This document shows, piece by piece, positions 8,227 through 17,118 of a DNA stretch of 64,000 nt (its first letter is position 1; every line of letters begins with the position of its first letter). The notes under the pieces are model-generated. The model saw only the letters and a program-made list of their open reading frames with translations. It had not been told where the DNA came from and made no database searches. The stretch is from JAAUTG01 sp964458705. GTDB taxonomy: Bacteria; Bacteroidota; Bacteroidia; Chitinophagales; Saprospiraceae. The stretch spans positions 45,839 through 109,838 of the forward strand of contig CAYWKD010000004.1 in the NCBI GenBank assembly GCA_964458705.1, in the 5' to 3' direction. The position numbers were made by a program, and so were the translations under genes.

Positions 8227-10734
8227 ATGATGAAAAAGATTTTATTATTCCTGTTTAGTATCCTTCTATTTCAATTAAATGCTCAAACAGACTTGCTTTC
8301 ACCAAGCGATTTTTTACCGCATGAGATCGGTGAACAGTTTACACCACATCATCAATTAGTAGATTATTATGAGTATGTTGCAGAAAACAGCCCTTATATA
8401 AAATTATTAGAATATGGACAGACAAATGAGCAACGACCATTGATTTTAGCATTTGTATCAACACCTGAAAACTTAGCAAAACTAGACGACATTCGTTTGA
8501 ACCAACTACGCCGCACAGGCTTGGCGGAAGGTAAAGTGGATGAGAAAATGGATATTGCCATTACATGGTTGAGCTTCGGTGTACATGGAAACGAGGCTGC
8601 TGGTTCTGAAAGTTCTATGCCTACACTGTATGATCTAGCCAATCCAGCAAATGCAAGAACGAAAAAGTGGCTCGAAAACTCTATCGTCATTATAGATCCT
8701 TCGGTCAATCCTGATGGCTATTCTCGCTACACGCATTGGTATAGAAGATACGCTAATAAATTGCCTAACTCCAACTTAGCTTCATTAGAACATAATGAGC
8801 CTTGGCCAGGAGGTAGAACCAACCACTATCTTTTTGACTTGAATCGGGATTGGGCTTGGGCGACTCAGGTGGAATCTCGTCAGCGATTGGTAAAATACAA
8901 TGAATGGATGCCGCACATTCATGCTGACCTACACGAAATGGGGATTAATAGTCCTTATTATTTTGCACCCGCAGCACAGCCTTACCACGAGTACATTACT
9001 CAATGGCAGCGCGACTTTCAAATTGATATTGGAAAAAATCATGCAAAATATTTCGATGAAAATGGCTGGCTATATTTTACTAAGGAAGTATTTGACTTGC
9101 TTTATCCCAGCTACGGTGATACCTATCCAACTTACAATGGCGCAATAGGTATGACCTATGAACAAGGCGGTTCGGGAAGAGCTGGTAGGGTAGGGCAGCA
9201 GTCCAACGGAGATGTGGTAACACTGCAAGATAGAATAGCACACCACCAGACAGCAGCACTCTCTACGGTAGAGATAGCTTCGTTAAATGCTTCTAAACTA
9301 AATCAAAATTTTGCTGAGTATTTTAAAAATGCACAGGAAAATCCTCAAGGAAAATATAAAACTTACATCATTAAAGGCTCAAATCCTAAAGGTAAGTTAG
9401 AGCGATTGACTGAATTATTAGACAGGCATCAAATAAAATACGGTGCAGTTACTAACGATAAAAAAATACAAGCCTATAACTATCAAACAGGTGAAACTAG
9501 TAGCCAAAGCATAGCACAAAATGACTTAATTATTAGTGCGTATCAACCCAAAAGTGTTTTGATTCAAACTTTGTTTGATCCAGATGTAAAACTAGTTGAT
9601 TCTCTTACCTATGACATCACCGCTTGGGCATTGCCCTATGCTCATGGTTTAGATGCTACCGCTTCTGAGCAGCGCATTAATCCTAGCGCAAAGTTCACAT
9701 TAAGAAATACACCTAATCAAGAACTTGCTCGACCTTATGCTTATGCTATTCGTTGGACTTCACTCGCTGATGCCCAATTTTTGAGTGCGTTGCTGCAAGC
9801 AGGCATTAAAGCACGCTACGCAACTGTCCCATTTGAAGTTGATGGAGAAAAATTTGAAACAGGAACAATCACTGCTAATCGTGCAGATAACCGACAGCTA
9901 GGCGATGATTTTTTTGAGACTATGAACAAATTAGTTGCCAAGTATAATCAAGCAGTTGTTCCAATACAAACAGGCTTTGTAGATGCTGGAAAAGACTTAG
10001 GTTCAGGAGCTTATAAATTAATTGAAACACCTAGAGTTGCTCTAATTGGCGATGAGCCGACTTATTCAAACTCCTTTGGTCATACGTGGTATTTTTTAGA
10101 GCAAGATTTGGACTATCCTTTGACTACTCTAACAATGGACAATATTTCGCAGGCTGATCTAAGTATGTACAATGTGCTGATTTTCCCAGAAGGTCGTTAT
10201 CAAGTTAATGAGTTGCTGCAAAAGAAAATCGAAAGTTGGGTCAGTGCTGGCGGTCGCTTGATTTTGATAGGTACCGCTAATCGCTCTTTTGCCAATAAAT
10301 CAGGCTTCGCTTTGAAATCTAAAGAAGAAGGAAAAGAAGATAATAATAAAGTTACAGAAGATAATATAAAAATTTATGGTAATGCCGACCGTGAGTATGT
10401 GAGTAACACAACACCTGGTGCAATATTTAGCACACAAGTTGATACAACCCATCCATTGGGTTACGGAATGGGACAGCAGTATTTTACTTTGAAAACTAGT
10501 GCTAGCAGTTACTCGTATTTAGAGGGTGGTTGGAATGTAAGTTATATTAATGAAAATCCTATGGTTAAAGGATTTGTAGGAGTGAATGCTATGAAAAAAC
10601 TTAAGGAAAGCCTAGTTGCAGGTGTGCAAAATAAAGGTCGAGGAGCAGTTGTTTATTTTATCGATAATCCACTATATAGAGGCTTTTGGGAAGAAGGTAA
10701 GTTTTTGTTTTCTAATGCTTTATTCTTTTTGTAA
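8227..10734 (+). CDS. Secreted M14-family zinc carboxypeptidase
   Basis: This is a predicted exported metallopeptidase. A signal peptide covers residues 1-20 (KKILLFLFSILLF then LNAQ). The zinc site of the M14 family is visible as His120 and Glu123 in GVHGNEAAGSE and His236 in ADLHEMG. The substrate-carboxylate region NPDGYSRYTHW follows the first ligands, and MTYEQGGSGRAG probably supplies the catalytic Glu. The region after about residue 350 is not peptidase-like. It includes a glutamine-amidotransferase-like or Rossmann-like stretch (LIFPEGRYQVNELL, WVSAGGRLILIG), as often seen in large Bacteroidota M14 proteins. At 835 residues it is much longer than pancreatic-type carboxypeptidases. There is no obvious T9SS sorting tail. 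dcd follows 63 bases downstream. Confidence 0.88.
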   Translation: MMKKILLFLFSILLFQLNAQTDLLSPSDFLPHEIGEQFTPHHQLVDYYEYVAENSPYIKLLEYGQTNEQRPLILAFVSTPENLAKLDDIRLNQLRRTGLAEGKVDEKMDIAITWLSFGVHGNEAAGSESSMPTLYDLANPANARTKKWLENSIVIIDPSVNPDGYSRYTHWYRRYANKLPNSNLASLEHNEPWPGGRTNHYLFDLNRDWAWATQVESRQRLVKYNEWMPHIHADLHEMGINSPYYFAPAAQPYHEYITQWQRDFQIDIGKNHAKYFDENGWLYFTKEVFDLLYPSYGDTYPTYNGAIGMTYEQGGSGRAGRVGQQSNGDVVTLQDRIAHHQTAALSTVEIASLNASKLNQNFAEYFKNAQENPQGKYKTYIIKGSNPKGKLERLTELLDRHQIKYGAVTNDKKIQAYNYQTGETSSQSIAQNDLIISAYQPKSVLIQTLFDPDVKLVDSLTYDITAWALPYAHGLDATASEQRINPSAKFTLRNTPNQELARPYAYAIRWTSLADAQFLSALLQAGIKARYATVPFEVDGEKFETGTITANRADNRQLGDDFFETMNKLVAKYNQAVVPIQTGFVDAGKDLGSGAYKLIETPRVALIGDEPTYSNSFGHTWYFLEQDLDYPLTTLTMDNISQADLSMYNVLIFPEGRYQVNELLQKKIESWVSAGGRLILIGTANRSFANKSGFALKSKEEGKEDNNKVTEDNIKIYGNADREYVSNTTPGAIFSTQVDTTHPLGYGMGQQYFTLKTSASSYSYLEGGWNVSYINENPMVKGFVGVNAMKKLKESLVAGVQNKGRGAVVYFIDNPLYRGFWEEGKFLFSNALFFL

Positions 10735-10797
10735 CTACTCTATTGCTGGACTTATGAAGTTCAGAAACTTTGTAAGTCTTTTTTAAATTTAACAATA

Positions 10798-11334
10798 ATG
10801 ATATTGTCCGATAAAAAAATACTAAGAGCGATAGAATCAGGTGAAATTGTGATTGAGCCTTTCCAGTCCTCTTGTTTAGGCACAAATTCTTACGATGTAC
10901 ATCTAAGTAAGACATTGGCATTATATGAAGACCAAATTCTTGATGCTAAAAAACACAATAAAATCCGCTACATAGAAATTCCAGAAGAAGGGTTCATTTT
11001 ATTACCCAATAAGTTGTATTTAGGGGTAACAGAAGAATATACAGAGACGCATACGGCTGTTCCATTTTTGGAGGGCAAATCAAGCGTGGGTCGGCTAGGC
11101 ATTGATATTCACGCAACTGCTGGCAAAGGCGATGTTGGTTTTTGTAATACTTGGACACTAGAAATCTCTTGTACGCAGCCCGTAAAAGTTTATGCAGGTA
11201 TGCCAATTGGACAGTTAATTTATTTTCAAGTAGATGGCGAAATTGAAAATTACTACAATCGTAAAAAAAATGCTAAATACACTCAACGTACCGATAAGCC
11301 TGTTGAAAGCATGATGTGGAAGAATAAGTTTTAG
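10798..11334 (+). CDS. dcd: dCTP deaminase
   Basis: The enzyme deaminates dCTP to dUTP for dTMP synthesis and is a trimer of the dUTPase fold. The diagnostic segments are present: EGKSSVGRLGIDIHATAG, then VGFCNTWTLEIS with catalytic Glu122, and VYAGMPIGQLIYF. The family's N-terminal pattern (ILSDKKILRAIESGEIVIEP) is clear. At 178 residues it is slightly shorter than E. coli Dcd (193). I see no sign of the bifunctional DCD-DUT form, but sequence alone does not settle that. It lies 63 bases after the M14 peptidase gene on the same strand and may share its transcript, although no functional link is apparent. Confidence 0.92.
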   Translation: MILSDKKILRAIESGEIVIEPFQSSCLGTNSYDVHLSKTLALYEDQILDAKKHNKIRYIEIPEEGFILLPNKLYLGVTEEYTETHTAVPFLEGKSSVGRLGIDIHATAGKGDVGFCNTWTLEISCTQPVKVYAGMPIGQLIYFQVDGEIENYYNRKKNAKYTQRTDKPVESMMWKNKF

Positions 11335-11352
11335 TAGATTAGTACATCAAAA

Positions 11353-11934
11353 TTAGAATACATAAATTGTTCTAAAAGTTAGCCACTTATTGATAAGGCT
11401 ACTGTTACTCGTATTAGCTTCTAAGTCATTGATAGCACGAGACCAGCGAAAGTCAAATCCCCAGTGTTCGTCTTTAAAGTAGGTTGCACCAAGCGTTACT
11501 GCTATATTGTTAGAGTTATAAGTAGCTAAATCAGTAATATCAATTCCAGTATTTTCTATGACTCTGTAGTTGATAAGTTGGCTATAAGTTACCCCTGCAT
11601 TAAAATGGAGTTTCCAGTCCAAAAAATGAATAAGCAGCGGTATTTCGATATAATTCAGTGATATTCTGTCATAAACTGAAGTTAGATCATCATTTCTAGT
11701 GCTTCGGCTACCGATCTGATTAAAAAGCATTTCAATACTAAATTTCCACCTTTCAGAAAGTAAGGTTGTTACGCCTACGCCACCTGTTACTCCAGCCTTA
11801 TTATAGCCAAATAAGCGATCACCATCAATTTGAGCAAAGTTAGCACCCGCAATTACTTTTCCCTCAAAACGTTGAGCTGTTAGAATAATCGAGGGAAATA
11901 ATAATATAAAGAATAAACTAAAAAAAAGCCTCAT
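11353..11934 (-). CDS. Outer membrane beta-barrel protein (PorT-like/OMP_b-brl family)
   Basis: A signal peptide (RLFFSLFFILLFPSIILTA, residues 2-20) is followed by alternating hydrophobic and polar strands such as GGVGVTTLLSERWKFSIEM, NYIEIPLLIHFLDWKLHFNAG and HWGFDFRWSRAINDL. It ends in WLTFRTIYVF, with the terminal aromatic residue expected of an outer membrane barrel. The pattern resembles the small eight-stranded outer membrane beta-barrel proteins widespread in Bacteroidota. It is the last gene after the CBS-domain gene (13-base gap), itself downstream of feoAB. A role in metal uptake is possible by context but not shown by the sequence. The substrate, if any, is unknown. Confidence 0.75.
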   Translation of the reverse strand: MRLFFSLFFILLFPSIILTAQRFEGKVIAGANFAQIDGDRLFGYNKAGVTGGVGVTTLLSERWKFSIEMLFNQIGSRSTRNDDLTSVYDRISLNYIEIPLLIHFLDWKLHFNAGVTYSQLINYRVIENTGIDITDLATYNSNNIAVTLGATYFKDEHWGFDFRWSRAINDLEANTSNSSLINKWLTFRTIYVF

Positions 11935-11947
11935 AATTTTAATTTAG

Positions 11948-12610
11948 TTAAATGCTTAGATAAGACATTAAACCATCGTATCGCTCCTGTAGTGTATCCA
12001 AATATTCTGATTCATTAAAAGAGGCTTTCACAATATAATGATCGTAGCGACTAAAAGTAGCAATGATATTTTGAACGAATAAAGAGTTAATCTTTAGCGT
12101 TACTTGCATTCGCATAGAATAATTATCCGAGGTAATGAAAGAACTCAGTATAGATGCACCTTCTATCTCAATAATTCGAGCAATTTCTGCCATAGAGTAA
12201 TCGTGTTTGCCCATTTCTAACACTAAGATCGTCCCAGGTTGGCTTAAAGCCATTGTGCGAGCAAAATATTGCAATAAATCTTCTTGAGTTATGAGTCCGT
12301 TGTAATTATCATCATTATCTACAACAGGAATTGTAGTCAGCTCATATTCCGATAATTTTCGCATCACTTCGTAGATGTGGTCATCGGTTCGCACATGAGT
12401 CTGGCTTAGTGATAAACTGTAAGAACCTACTGCTTCTTGACTATCGAAATCAAGAATATCTTCTTCTGAAATTAGTCCAAGTAACTGCTCATTATTCACT
12501 ATTGGTAGGTGTCGCACAAAAAAGTCGCTCATAATGCTTAGTGCTTCTTCACCAGTGTCAGAAGTTCGGAGAGGAATAATAGTATTAGAAAGTAGGCTTC
12601 CTGCAATCAT
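11948..12610 (-). CDS. CBS-domain pair protein with ACT-like C-terminus (AcuB-like)
   Basis: Two CBS motifs are readable: residues about 5-60 (IIPLRTSDTGEEAL, ending in LPIVNNEQLLGLISEEDIL) and about 70-130 (ending in TIPVVDNDDNYNGLITQEDLLQYF). CBS pairs bind adenosine nucleotides and act as energy or ligand sensors. Residues about 138-200 (TILVLEMGKHDYSMAEIARII) look like an ACT-type regulatory fold, giving the same arrangement as AcuB-like proteins. Length 220 fits. It lies 91 bases after feoB and 13 bases before the barrel gene, so it may be co-transcribed with iron transport. The ligand and target are unknown. Confidence 0.82.
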   Translation of the reverse strand: MIAGSLLSNTIIPLRTSDTGEEALSIMSDFFVRHLPIVNNEQLLGLISEEDILDFDSQEAVGSYSLSLSQTHVRTDDHIYEVMRKLSEYELTTIPVVDNDDNYNGLITQEDLLQYFARTMALSQPGTILVLEMGKHDYSMAEIARIIEIEGASILSSFITSDNYSMRMQVTLKINSLFVQNIIATFSRYDHYIVKASFNESEYLDTLQERYDGLMSYLSI

Positions 12611-12701
12611 GTGTTTGTTATCTTTACACTACTAACATTGAAATCTGCAATGTGTTGGATAGATAATTGTTAAATTGCTGTTAGTTAGCATAAAATGAGC
12701 A

Positions 12702-14831
12702 CTATCCTAGCAATTGATAAGCAAGCAGTGCGCTTAGATAGGCGAGTGCTGTCATATATAAAAATTGAATCATCGCCCATTTCCAACTACCCGTTTCTTT
12801 CTTAACAACAGCTAGCGTTGCCATACACTGCATTGCAAAAACATAAAATAGCAATAAAGAAAGAGAAGTAGCTGTATTATAAACAAGTTCGCCAGTAATT
12901 GGATCGCGCTCTTTTGCCATTTGAGCATGCACAGAATATTCATTATCATCGCTACCAATACTGTATATTGTAGCCATTGTTCCGACAAACACTTCTCTTG
13001 CGGCAAAAGAAGTTAGTAGTGCAATACCAATTTTCCAGTCGTAACCCAAAGGTCTGATAACAGGCTCTATAAATTTGCCAATATGCCCAGCGTAAGAGAC
13101 TTCCATTCGGCGAGCTGCTATTAGGTCGTTGGTAGCTGTTTCATCCAAATTGCGAGTAGCTGCTAAGGCTATTGCCTCAGATTCTGCAGTTGCCATTTTT
13201 TGATTAGGTCCGAAACTAGCTAAAAACCATAAAATAATGGAGATCAACAAGATAACCTTGCCCGCTTCTAAAATAAACGACTTAGTCTTTTCCCAAACGG
13301 TGAGTAGTATATTTTTAAAGGATGGCATCTTGTAGGCAGGCATTTCTAACATTAGAAAACTCTGCCCTTCACTTTTCAGAATAAACTTAAATACTAAAGC
13401 AGCAGAAAGAGCAGCAGTGATACTCAATAAGTACAAACCCATAAAGGCTAAGCCTTGAGCATTAAAAATACCCGCAACTGTAATGGAAGGCACAACAAAG
13501 CCAATTAATACAGTATAAACGGGAATCCGTGCAGAACAACTGATGAGTGGGGTAACCATAATCGTAATCAGTCGTTCTTTCCAGTTGGAGATAGTACGAG
13601 TGGACATAATTGCTGGGATAGCGCAAGCACCACCCGATACAAGTGCAACTATGCTCCTCCCATTCAGTCCAAAACGCTGCATTAATCGATCAAAAAGGAA
13701 GACTGCTCTTGCCATATAGCCTACTTCTTCTAAAATCGAAATAAGAAAGAAAAGTATAGCGATTTGTGGAACAAATACTACTACACCTCCTAAACCTGCT
13801 AGCATACCTTCGGTAAGTAGATTTGCCCACCAGACATCAGGCAACGCTGACTTTATAGTTTCACCTGCCCAACCAAAGACATTCTCTATCCCATCCATTG
13901 GATAGGTTGCCCACGCATAGATGGCTTGAAAAACAAGCAGCATTACTAGAAAGAAAAAAGCTACTCCCCAGAAGCGATGTGTAAAGAAGCGATCAAGCCA
14001 CTCTGTTGTAGTGCCCTGTTCCTTGGCAACGCTTAGAGTTCTTTGAACGATAGACTCAAAGCGATTATAGCGTTGCATGGTTTCTCGAATTTGCAATTTT
14101 AGGTCTTCAAAACCATTAGTTTCGTTGATTGCTGCAATTTTATCTTTTTGCTCAGTATTTAGAGAAGAAATCCAATTGGCGTGATGAGCTAGTAGCAGTG
14201 CATGGTAGTCGCTTTGGGTAGGAACAATCTCCTTTATTGATTTTATGACTTTTTTTTCTGTGTCAGAAGGCTGATAGAATAATTTATCAGAAAAATGAGG
14301 TTCAGTAATAAGTACTTCTTGCAGTTGCTCTTTAAAAATATCAATATCCTTACCTGTTCTGCCATTGACTGCAATTACTGGGACACCTAGTTGTTTTTCT
14401 AATTGCTCTATATTATATGCTAGACCATCTCGTACTGCGATGTCTGACATACTTAAAACAAGTAATATAGGCAAGCCCAGATCGCGCAGTTGTGTAAAGA
14501 ACAGAAGCTGTTTTTCAAGATTGGTTACATCTGCTACATAGATAATAGCCTCTGGATAGTTTTGATCTTTTGGATTGCAAAGTGTTTCAACAACTATTCG
14601 CTCGTCTTTTGAAGTAGGATAAACGCTGTAAGTGCCTGGAAAATCAATAATTTGAATTTCTAGGTGATCAATTAAAAATTTACCAACTTTTTTTTCTATT
14701 GTAACACCAGGAAAATTTCCTACTTTTTGGCGCAGCCCTGTTAAATAGTTAAAGAGGGTTGTTTTACCACTATTAGGATTTCCAAGAAGTGCAACGTTTA
14801 TAGTTCGAGTAACTGTGCTATTTTTCATCAT
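12702..14831 (-). CDS. feoB: Ferrous iron transport protein B
   Basis: FeoB is the inner-membrane Fe(II) transporter with a cytoplasmic G domain. The G domain shows G1 (GNPNSGKT), switch I (GNFPGVTIEKK) and G3 (DFPGTYS). The transmembrane half carries two Gate-like regions (SGGACAIPAIMSTRT and SCSARIPVYTVLIGF) and FAAREVFVGTMATIYS. The G4 position reads SMSD instead of the usual NxxD. The frame is open from 14849, but the ATG at 14831 overlaps the feoA stop as ATGA and gives a normal N-terminus, so I prefer it (709 residues). It is translationally coupled to feoA. No feoC was found. Confidence 0.93.
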   Translation of the reverse strand: MMKNSTVTRTINVALLGNPNSGKTTLFNYLTGLRQKVGNFPGVTIEKKVGKFLIDHLEIQIIDFPGTYSVYPTSKDERIVVETLCNPKDQNYPEAIIYVADVTNLEKQLLFFTQLRDLGLPILLVLSMSDIAVRDGLAYNIEQLEKQLGVPVIAVNGRTGKDIDIFKEQLQEVLITEPHFSDKLFYQPSDTEKKVIKSIKEIVPTQSDYHALLLAHHANWISSLNTEQKDKIAAINETNGFEDLKLQIRETMQRYNRFESIVQRTLSVAKEQGTTTEWLDRFFTHRFWGVAFFFLVMLLVFQAIYAWATYPMDGIENVFGWAGETIKSALPDVWWANLLTEGMLAGLGGVVVFVPQIAILFFLISILEEVGYMARAVFLFDRLMQRFGLNGRSIVALVSGGACAIPAIMSTRTISNWKERLITIMVTPLISCSARIPVYTVLIGFVVPSITVAGIFNAQGLAFMGLYLLSITAALSAALVFKFILKSEGQSFLMLEMPAYKMPSFKNILLTVWEKTKSFILEAGKVILLISIILWFLASFGPNQKMATAESEAIALAATRNLDETATNDLIAARRMEVSYAGHIGKFIEPVIRPLGYDWKIGIALLTSFAAREVFVGTMATIYSIGSDDNEYSVHAQMAKERDPITGELVYNTATSLSLLLFYVFAMQCMATLAVVKKETGSWKWAMIQFLYMTALAYLSALLAYQLLG

Positions 14832-15052
14832 CCTTCTACTAGGATACATGCAGCCTCATTCTTTCTTAGTGCAAAGTAGTGCTTTCCAGCTTTAATATAA
14901 CATCCCCCTCGAAATGGCGCACGTCGAACGAGTTGAATCATTGTTCCAGGACGCATGCCCATTGTCATCAATTTACTGCCTATCTGATCGTTCGTGAATG
15001 CTTGAACGATTCCCTCTTCTTTAGGTGCTAAGTCGGAAAGAATTTTACTCAT
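14828..15052 (-). CDS. feoA: Ferrous iron transport protein A
   Basis: This is a 74-residue cytoplasmic SH3-like protein that accompanies FeoB and is thought to modulate it. The family features are a compact beta-rich chain with LMTMGMRPGTMIQLVRRAP and a C-terminal FALRKNEAACILVE, corresponding to the usual (L)GL.PG..I..... and (I.LR..EA..I.V) pattern. Its stop overlaps the preferred feoB start by four bases (ATGA). A TAGCTTTG element lies just upstream. No Fur-box-like palindrome was obvious by eye. Confidence 0.92.
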   Translation of the reverse strand: MSKILSDLAPKEEGIVQAFTNDQIGSKLMTMGMRPGTMIQLVRRAPFRGGCYIKAGKHYFALRKNEAACILVEG

Positions 15053-15390
15053 ATTATACTCAAGTTACCAATGCAAAGCTAGTTACTCATCAACTAGAAG
15101 AAAATGACTTGCATCAATTCAATGTTAATTTAATGCGAATATAACAGCATTTATTCTTATTTAGATTAAGTCGAGATAAAAAATGCACGAAAAAATAAAA
15201 TTATTCTATTCTGCTGTTTTTATTCACATTCTAACGATTTAAGGTTAAACTTCTTTTAAAGTTAACGTAATCTAGGGTGCTACATTACCTACAGTTGTTT
15301 TATACTTGGTAAATTTGTTTGGCATTATTTGAGAAAATTGTTTCTTTATCTTCTGCAAAAGGATAATAGAGCAAAAAAAATTAGGGATAA
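15053..15390. other. Divergent intergenic region between feoA and the thioredoxin-like gene
   Basis: About 340 AT-rich bases with no supported gene. The feoA-proximal end contains TAGCTTTG on the minus strand (15081-15074), a perfect TAnnTTTG match, which would give feoAB a leader of only about 15 bases. A matching TTG at the -33 distance is absent, so the promoter call is tentative. On the feoA-distal side nothing beyond A/T runs was recognised. Confidence 0.4.
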
Positions 15391-15915
15391 ATGAGACAGT
15401 TTGTTTTGTGTGTAATTGGTTGGGTTCTGTTTTTTTCGGTGGAGGCACAAATTAATTGGATTTCTTGGGAAACAGCGGTAGAGGAAGTAAAAACAGAAGC
15501 TAAGAAAATTGTTGTAAAAATCTACTCTGAAGACTGCGTCTGGTGCAAGCGAATGAATGATCAAACGCTCAATGAACCCCCAATTATTGATTATGTCAAC
15601 CAAAACTTCTATGCAGTTGCTTTTGATGCCAACTCAAAAGATGAGATTAAATTTAAAGACAGAACTTATCAATTTGTCAAGAAAGGAGGAAGGGGCTATC
15701 ACGAATTAGCAGCAGAAATGACTAGGGGCAATTTAAGCTTTCCATCTATTGTATTTTTTGATGAAGACTTGGACATCATACAATCCATGAGTGGTTACAA
15801 AGAAAAAGAACTCTTCTTTAAAATTCTTACCTATTTCGGTCATGACTATTATAAAAGTATTCCTTGGTCAGAGTATCAAAATCAACCATTAGCCTTTCCT
15901 TCTGTTAGGGAGTGA
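15391..15915 (+). CDS. Periplasmic thioredoxin-like protein with CxxC motif
   Basis: A signal peptide (about residues 1-20, ending VEAQ) precedes a thioredoxin-like domain. The redox motif is Cys49-Val-Trp-Cys52 in YSEDCVWCKRM, and the cis-proline region is FPSIVFFDEDLDII near residue 115. The arrangement DCxWCKxM with a long helix afterwards matches the thioredoxin_7/DUF255-related group, whose members are often secreted in Bacteroidota. A reductase or disulfide role in the cell envelope is the natural inference, with no specific partner visible. Length 174 is normal. Downstream a strong hairpin separates it from serC. Confidence 0.85.
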   Translation: MRQFVLCVIGWVLFFSVEAQINWISWETAVEEVKTEAKKIVVKIYSEDCVWCKRMNDQTLNEPPIIDYVNQNFYAVAFDANSKDEIKFKDRTYQFVKKGGRGYHELAAEMTRGNLSFPSIVFFDEDLDIIQSMSGYKEKELFFKILTYFGHDYYKSIPWSEYQNQPLAFPSVRE

Positions 15916-15987
15916 AACATAATTACTCTGGCACATTACTGTAATTCTTCAAGCAAGTCAGTTACATTTGAAGTCTAATTGATTCTT

Positions 15988-16023
15988 GGCTTAGAGGCTA
16001 CTTTGTTTTGTAGCCTCTGAGCC
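15988..16023 (+). terminator. Hairpin between the thioredoxin-like gene and serC
   Basis: A 14-bp inverted repeat with one G-T pair (15988-16001 with 16010-16023, loop TTTGTTTT) ends 18 bases before the serC ATG. The tail is AT-rich (ATTTATATT) but not a clean T run. It may terminate the upstream transcript, or it may sit in the serC leader and influence its expression. Confidence 0.6.
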
Positions 16024-16041
16024 ATTTATATTACTTTTATT

Positions 16042-17115
16042 ATGAAAAAAATACATAATTTTAGCTCAGGTCCAGCCATTCTTCCTCCATCTGTTTTAGC
16101 AGCATCAGCCAATGCTTGCATTGACTTTCAAGGAATGGGCTTATCTATTTTAGAAATTTCTCATAGGAGTTCTCAGTTCGTAAGTGTACTAGAGGAAGCA
16201 GAATCATTAGTGAGAGATTTACTAAATGTGAATGACGATTATGGTGTACTTTTCTTGACGGGTGGAGCAAGTACTCAATTTTATATGGTAGCAATGAATC
16301 TGCTGGGATCAAATGAAATGGCTGCCTACATTGATACTGGAAGATGGTCAGCAAATGCAATCAAAGAAGCTGGGCTGTTTGGCAAAGTGGAGGTAGTAGC
16401 CTCTTCGAAGGATAAAAACTATACCTACATTCCAAAGCATTTTGAGGTACCCACTGCTGCTAAGTTCTTGCACATTACAAGCAATAATACTGTGAGAGGT
16501 TCGCAGTACCATAGCCTACCTGAGACGAACGTGCCAATTGTGATGGATGCTTCTTCAGATATCTTTACTAAGCCGATTGATTTAGAGAAGTACGGCTTGA
16601 TCTATGCTGGAGCGCAGAAAAACACTGGACCTGCTGGGACAACCCTAGTTATTGTCAGAAAAGACTTGCTGGGCAAAATAGATCGAGCTATTCCAACTAT
16701 GCTCGATTATAGAATTCATATTGAAAAAGGCTCTTCTTTCAACACACCTCCTGTTTTTCCGATTTATGTATCCATGCTAAATTTGCGTTGGGTGAAAGCG
16801 GAGGGTGGAGTAGAAGAAATGGCAAGCCGCAGTCGCGCCAAAGCAGCATTAATGTACGATGCGATTGACCGCAATCCTTTGTTTGAATGTCCAATAGCTT
16901 TAGAAGACCGCTCTTTAGTGAATGCGGTGTTTATGATGAAAGACGAATCGTTGACCGATCAGTTTTTGAAGGCCTGCCAAAAAGCGGGATGCAGCGGTGT
17001 AAAAGGGCATCGTTCAGTTGGTGGACTTAGAGCTTCAATGTATAATGCAATGGATATTTCTAGTGTGCAAGTATTGGTAGATATTATGGATGATTTCTCA
17101 GAACAATTTGGATAA
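16042..17115 (+). CDS. serC: Phosphoserine aminotransferase
   Basis: This PLP enzyme converts 3-phosphohydroxypyruvate to phosphoserine in serine synthesis, and also acts in pyridoxine synthesis in some bacteria. The family start (HNFSSGPAILPPSVL) and LEISHRSSQF are clear. LTGGASTQFYM binds PLP phosphate, the Asp of VPIVMDASSDIFT contacts the PLP ring, and Lys193 in YAGAQKNTGPAG forms the Schiff base. The C-terminal VGGLRASMYNAM completes the fold. At 357 residues the length is normal. No serA or serB homologue lies next to it. A TTG-started YgjP-type gene follows after three bases, suggesting co-transcription. Confidence 0.95.
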   Translation: MKKIHNFSSGPAILPPSVLAASANACIDFQGMGLSILEISHRSSQFVSVLEEAESLVRDLLNVNDDYGVLFLTGGASTQFYMVAMNLLGSNEMAAYIDTGRWSANAIKEAGLFGKVEVVASSKDKNYTYIPKHFEVPTAAKFLHITSNNTVRGSQYHSLPETNVPIVMDASSDIFTKPIDLEKYGLIYAGAQKNTGPAGTTLVIVRKDLLGKIDRAIPTMLDYRIHIEKGSSFNTPPVFPIYVSMLNLRWVKAEGGVEEMASRSRAKAALMYDAIDRNPLFECPIALEDRSLVNAVFMMKDESLTDQFLKACQKAGCSGVKGHRSVGGLRASMYNAMDISSVQVLVDIMDDFSEQFG

Positions 17116-17118
17116 TAT

